Below the pieces are notes generated by a model. That model did no database searches. It worked only from the letters and a program-made list of their open reading frames with translations, and was not told the origin of the DNA. A program made the translations under genes and the position numbers. DNA of 61,935 nt from Syntrophomonas sp. (GTDB lineage Bacteria; Bacillota; Syntrophomonadia; Syntrophomonadales; Syntrophomonadaceae), in the NCBI GenBank assembly GCA_016841245.1, contig JAENZN010000015.1, positions 1 to 61,935 of the forward strand. The letters run 5' to 3'. Below, in pieces: positions 59,577 to 61,935 of this stretch (position 1 is its first letter; every line of letters starts with the position of its first letter).

Positions 59577-59603
59577 AGAGCCTCCTGTTGTTCAGGAGGC
59601 TCT
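59577..59603 (+). terminator. hairpin terminator behind the zincin gene
   Basis: AGAGCCTCCTG and CAGGAGGCTCT form an 11-bp stem with loop TTGTT. The run after it is ATAAAT rather than pure T. It lies 113 bases after the zincin stop. Confidence 0.65.
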
Positions 59604-59642
59604 ATAAATCCGCCACATTAATTATTCTTTGAATATTATATT

Positions 59643-59680
59643 AAAAACCGCCTAAAACTTTTAATTTTTAAGCGGTTTTT
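59643..59680. terminator. bidirectional terminator, SLH protein gene end
   Basis: AAAAACCGCCT (59643-59653) and AAGCGGTTTTT (59670-59680) form a stem with T tracts on both strands. It ends the minus-strand SLH gene and could also stop plus-strand transcripts. Confidence 0.8.
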
Positions 59681-59740
59681 CCAAGCTTTGTTTTCCCACG
59701 GCACCTATGCTTTTGAATCTAATTTTTTATGATTATAATC

Positions 59741-61935
59741 TTAGATCAAGCTGGATTTCTGCAGCAACCTTCTAACTATCACTGCAACCTCGGCCCTGGT
59801 GATGCTATCCTGGGGAACTATCCGTTCCTCATTTTTCCCCGAAACAATCCCTGCCTCCACGCAGGCAGCTATACTTTCTTTTGCGTATTCTGAAGAATTG
59901 TCTCCATCTTTAAAACCGGAAAGAAGCTCATCGGTTTGTCCAGGGGGGAATTCCGTTGTTAAGCCTGTAATATCCATAGCTCTGGCTATCATGGTCATTG
60001 CCTGCTCACGGGTTATTTTGTCCATTGGTCCGAATTGCCCGTTTCCATATCCGGATATAATTTTATACTCTGAGGCAGTTTTGACAAAATCGCCATACCA
60101 GGCATCATCCTTGACATCAGTAAAGGGATTATTACCGGTTTCGGGTTTTAACCCTAATGCTCTCACTACAACTGCTGCAAATTCAGCACGTGTAATGTCC
60201 CGGTCAGGTTCAAACATATCGTTGCCTATACCACTGATGACCATTCTGGAGCCCATGTCATTGATTTCTTCTTTTGCCCAATGACCGACCGCATCTTTGA
60301 ATTCCAGAGGATGCCACACTACTGAATAGGTGCTATTGGTCAGACTGTTTATTTTTGCATAGTATTTACCATCGATAGCAACAATTATGGTCGGTACATG
60401 TCGTACTGTCCCATCCGGATCAATCACAACTGCCGTAGTAATTTTATCCGGATCGGCTCCATCGGGAATAGCCACCGTCCTTTCAACGTAAGCGTTGAAA
60501 TTGCTGATCTCAATTGTTCGGTTATTACTGGTGCAGGTTAGAGTAAATGTTATGGGAGGAACTACGATGGTGAATCCGCCTGCTTCAGCGGCTTTTGCTG
60601 CTATTTTCGCTGTCTCGTCGGTAGGACCTGCTATTTGAATCTGTACAGTAATATCTTTTAGTTCTACACTTTGTCCAAACTGTTTTGATATCGTGTCAAT
60701 ATTGATATCTTGGGCAGAGAGCATGTAGCTGACATTATCGGTCTTCACTTCTAGCACATCCTGCTTATTGGCCATGTTCTTAAGCATCTGTCCGTTGAGT
60801 TTACCAATTATCACATCGGCTTTGCTATTTATAGGAATGGTGACTACGGCATTGTTACCTACCTCTGCCAGTTTTTGTTCTAGTTTCTTTTCGTCTACGG
60901 TTACTGTGCATATAGTTTTACTGCCTTCAGTTATGTTGGTAATGGTTCCTGCATTAAATATTTTACCATTTACCTGAATATCCACTTCGTTAGCTACGGC
61001 TGACGTGCTATTTCTGCCATTATCTGCCACGGCCTTTGTGGTAAATGATATGCTTGTTACCGCCGAGGTATTGGAAACCGCATCCTCAACAATGACATAG
61101 GCCTTGTAAGAGCTTGATGCACTCAGGCCGGTTACCTTCGCGGTGTTGGCGGCCGCTGCCGCTGCTGCGGTACCTTTGGCTATGGCTGCACCCTGCGCTT
61201 TGATCGTCGCTGCGTCCGGTGCTGCATCTGCTGCGGCATAAACCAGGTAGTAATAGGTTCCTGCTTCATCCGAAGTGAAGTTCAAAGTTGCTGTTGTTGC
61301 TGATATCCCACTGGCACTGCTGGCACTTATAGTTGGGGCCGTGGTGGCGCTTACTGTGATCGGTACGGTCACATCCACAGTCCATGTCCCGTCACTTACT
61401 TCTACTACTACTGTTGTCGTCCCATATACTACACCTGTTACCGTGACTGTTTCGCTGCTTAAAACTGCTGTCGCTATTGCGGCATTCGGGTCAGTTATGA
61501 TTGATGTAATGGTCAATGTGTCCCCGGCATCTTCATCCTCGGCTACATCGGCAGCGATAAAACTGGCTGTACCGGTGCCGGTTATGGTCTGTGTCGGTAC
61601 TGGGCTTTTGGCTGTTGGGGCATGATTTGTCGGTGCTGCCGCTGAAACTGTGATTGGCACGGTCACATCCGCGGTCAATGTCCCGTCACTTACTTCTACC
61701 ACTACTGTCGTTGTCCCATATACTACACCTGTTACCGTAACTGTTTCGCTGCTTAAAACTGCTGTCGCTATTGCGGTATTCGGCTCAGTTACGATTGAGG
61801 TAATGGTCAATGTGTCCCCGGCATCTTCATCCTGAGCTACATCGGCAGCGATAAAACTGGCTGTACCGGTGCCGGTTATGGCCTGTGTCGGTACTGGGCT
61901 TTTGGCTGTTGGGGCATGATTTGTCGGTGCTGCCG
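59741..61935 (-). CDS. SLH-anchored surface protein with repeated adhesion-like domains, C-terminal part (runs off right edge)
   Basis: The frame is open to the window edge, so the N-terminus is missing; the TTG at 61810 is internal (preceded by DVAQDEDAGDTL in frame). From the left end of the protein in view come two Ig/cadherin-like repeats of 98 residues (294 bp; PSPVPTQ...TVTVTGVVYGTT...), then a different Fn3-like unit (ASSASGISATTATLNFTSDE), a segment with NGKIFNAGTITNITEG and a beta-rich stretch. Three SLH domains finish it (FKDAVGHWAKEEINDMGSRM, FTDVKDDAWYGDFVKTASEY, FKDGDNSSEYAKESIAACVE). SLH domains bind pyruvylated cell-wall polymer. It is a cell-surface protein, adhesin or S-layer-associated. 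Confidence 0.88.
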   Translation of the reverse strand, partial: AAPTNHAPTAKSPVPTQAITGTGTASFIAADVAQDEDAGDTLTITSIVTEPNTAIATAVLSSETVTVTGVVYGTTTVVVEVSDGTLTADVTVPITVSAAAPTNHAPTAKSPVPTQTITGTGTASFIAADVAEDEDAGDTLTITSIITDPNAAIATAVLSSETVTVTGVVYGTTTVVVEVSDGTWTVDVTVPITVSATTAPTISASSASGISATTATLNFTSDEAGTYYYLVYAAADAAPDAATIKAQGAAIAKGTAAAAAAANTAKVTGLSASSSYKAYVIVEDAVSNTSAVTSISFTTKAVADNGRNSTSAVANEVDIQVNGKIFNAGTITNITEGSKTICTVTVDEKKLEQKLAEVGNNAVVTIPINSKADVIIGKLNGQMLKNMANKQDVLEVKTDNVSYMLSAQDINIDTISKQFGQSVELKDITVQIQIAGPTDETAKIAAKAAEAGGFTIVVPPITFTLTCTSNNRTIEISNFNAYVERTVAIPDGADPDKITTAVVIDPDGTVRHVPTIIVAIDGKYYAKINSLTNSTYSVVWHPLEFKDAVGHWAKEEINDMGSRMVISGIGNDMFEPDRDITRAEFAAVVVRALGLKPETGNNPFTDVKDDAWYGDFVKTASEYKIISGYGNGQFGPMDKITREQAMTMIARAMDITGLTTEFPPGQTDELLSGFKDGDNSSEYAKESIAACVEAGIVSGKNEERIVPQDSITRAEVAVIVRRLLQKSSLI
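61348..61935 (-). repeat. tandem 294-bp repeats in the SLH protein gene
   Basis: The word ATGGTCAATGTGTCCCCGGC recurs exactly 294 bases apart (61509 and 61803), and the surrounding DNA is nearly identical, with a few changes such as EDEDAG against QDEDAG. The near-identity at DNA level suggests recent duplication or continuing gene conversion. More copies may exist beyond the edge. Confidence 0.8.

Overview
The window looks like chromosomal DNA of an anaerobic, low-to-moderate GC Bacillota, most like the Syntrophomonas group. This placement is inferred from gene content: strong AGGAGG-type ribosome binding sites, an AbrB regulator, an S-layer-homology protein, sigma-54 enhancer-binding regulators, a TRAP organic-acid uptake operon with ADP-forming acyl-CoA synthetase, and a 4-hydroxybutyrate CoA-transferase/dehydratase operon. 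No rRNA, tRNA or CRISPR array was recognised. Region 1 (1-3.1 kb): the start of an ECF-type sigma factor running off the left edge, a tandem duplication of secreted stalk-domain proteins, and a 41-residue secreted peptide with a TTG start. Region 2 (3.1-19.7 kb): an accessory and defence island. It holds a small holin-like type I toxin with a convergent RNA, Cro-type regulators, a MazG-like pyrophosphohydrolase, decayed toxin/GNAT remnants, and a five-gene operon hsdR-hsdM-hsdS-AAA ATPase-HNH nuclease. That operon combines a type I restriction system with a Septu-like ATPase/nuclease pair. A relE/phd toxin-antitoxin follows, whose toxin is split by a 196-bp repeat element. Region 3 (20-23.2 kb): an ECF sigma/anti-sigma pair, a decayed copy of the anti-sigma gene, and a dense cluster of GGGGACACACC/GGAATGTCCCC repeats. 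Region 4 (23.2-33 kb, minus strand): a likely single transcription unit dctP-dctQ-dctM, a VOC-fold (epimerase-like) protein, an ADP-forming acyl-CoA synthetase and a DUF1646 membrane protein. A clear sigma-54 promoter (TGGCAC-N5-TTGC) lies in front, with a palindromic candidate activator site, and a CBS-PAS-AAA-Fis activator is encoded immediately upstream. The proposed job is import of a carboxylic acid and its conversion to or from a CoA thioester. Region 5 (33-50.7 kb): housekeeping and orphan genes. These include an intact relE/phd pair, a HIT protein, a queuosine-precursor transporter, an ECF sigma/DUF4179 pair, a D-cysteine desulfhydrase-like PLP enzyme, a TrkH K+ channel, a metallo-beta-lactamase-fold protein, a two-domain nitrilase, AbrB, two Uma2 nucleases fused to different DNA-binding heads, and C-terminal relics of cca and galE. 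Region 6 (50.8-58 kb, plus strand): a second CBS-PAS-AAA-Fis activator and the operon it probably controls: 4-hydroxybutyryl-CoA dehydratase (abfD), a 99-codon cysteine-rich protein with no canonical start, a 4-hydroxybutyrate CoA-transferase (abfT-like) and a multipass permease. A 16-bp palindrome, GATACGTTTTTGTATC, occurs in front of the activator and, as its exact reverse complement, in front of a sigma-54 promoter for abfD. Region 7 (58-61.9 kb): a GyrI-like membrane-anchored protein, a small zincin, and the C-terminal part of an SLH-anchored repeat protein entering from the right edge. Three genes (both the activator and small cysteine-rich gene of region 6, and the sigma factor at 38.5 kb) seem to start at AUC or AUU rather than AUG/GUG/UUG.
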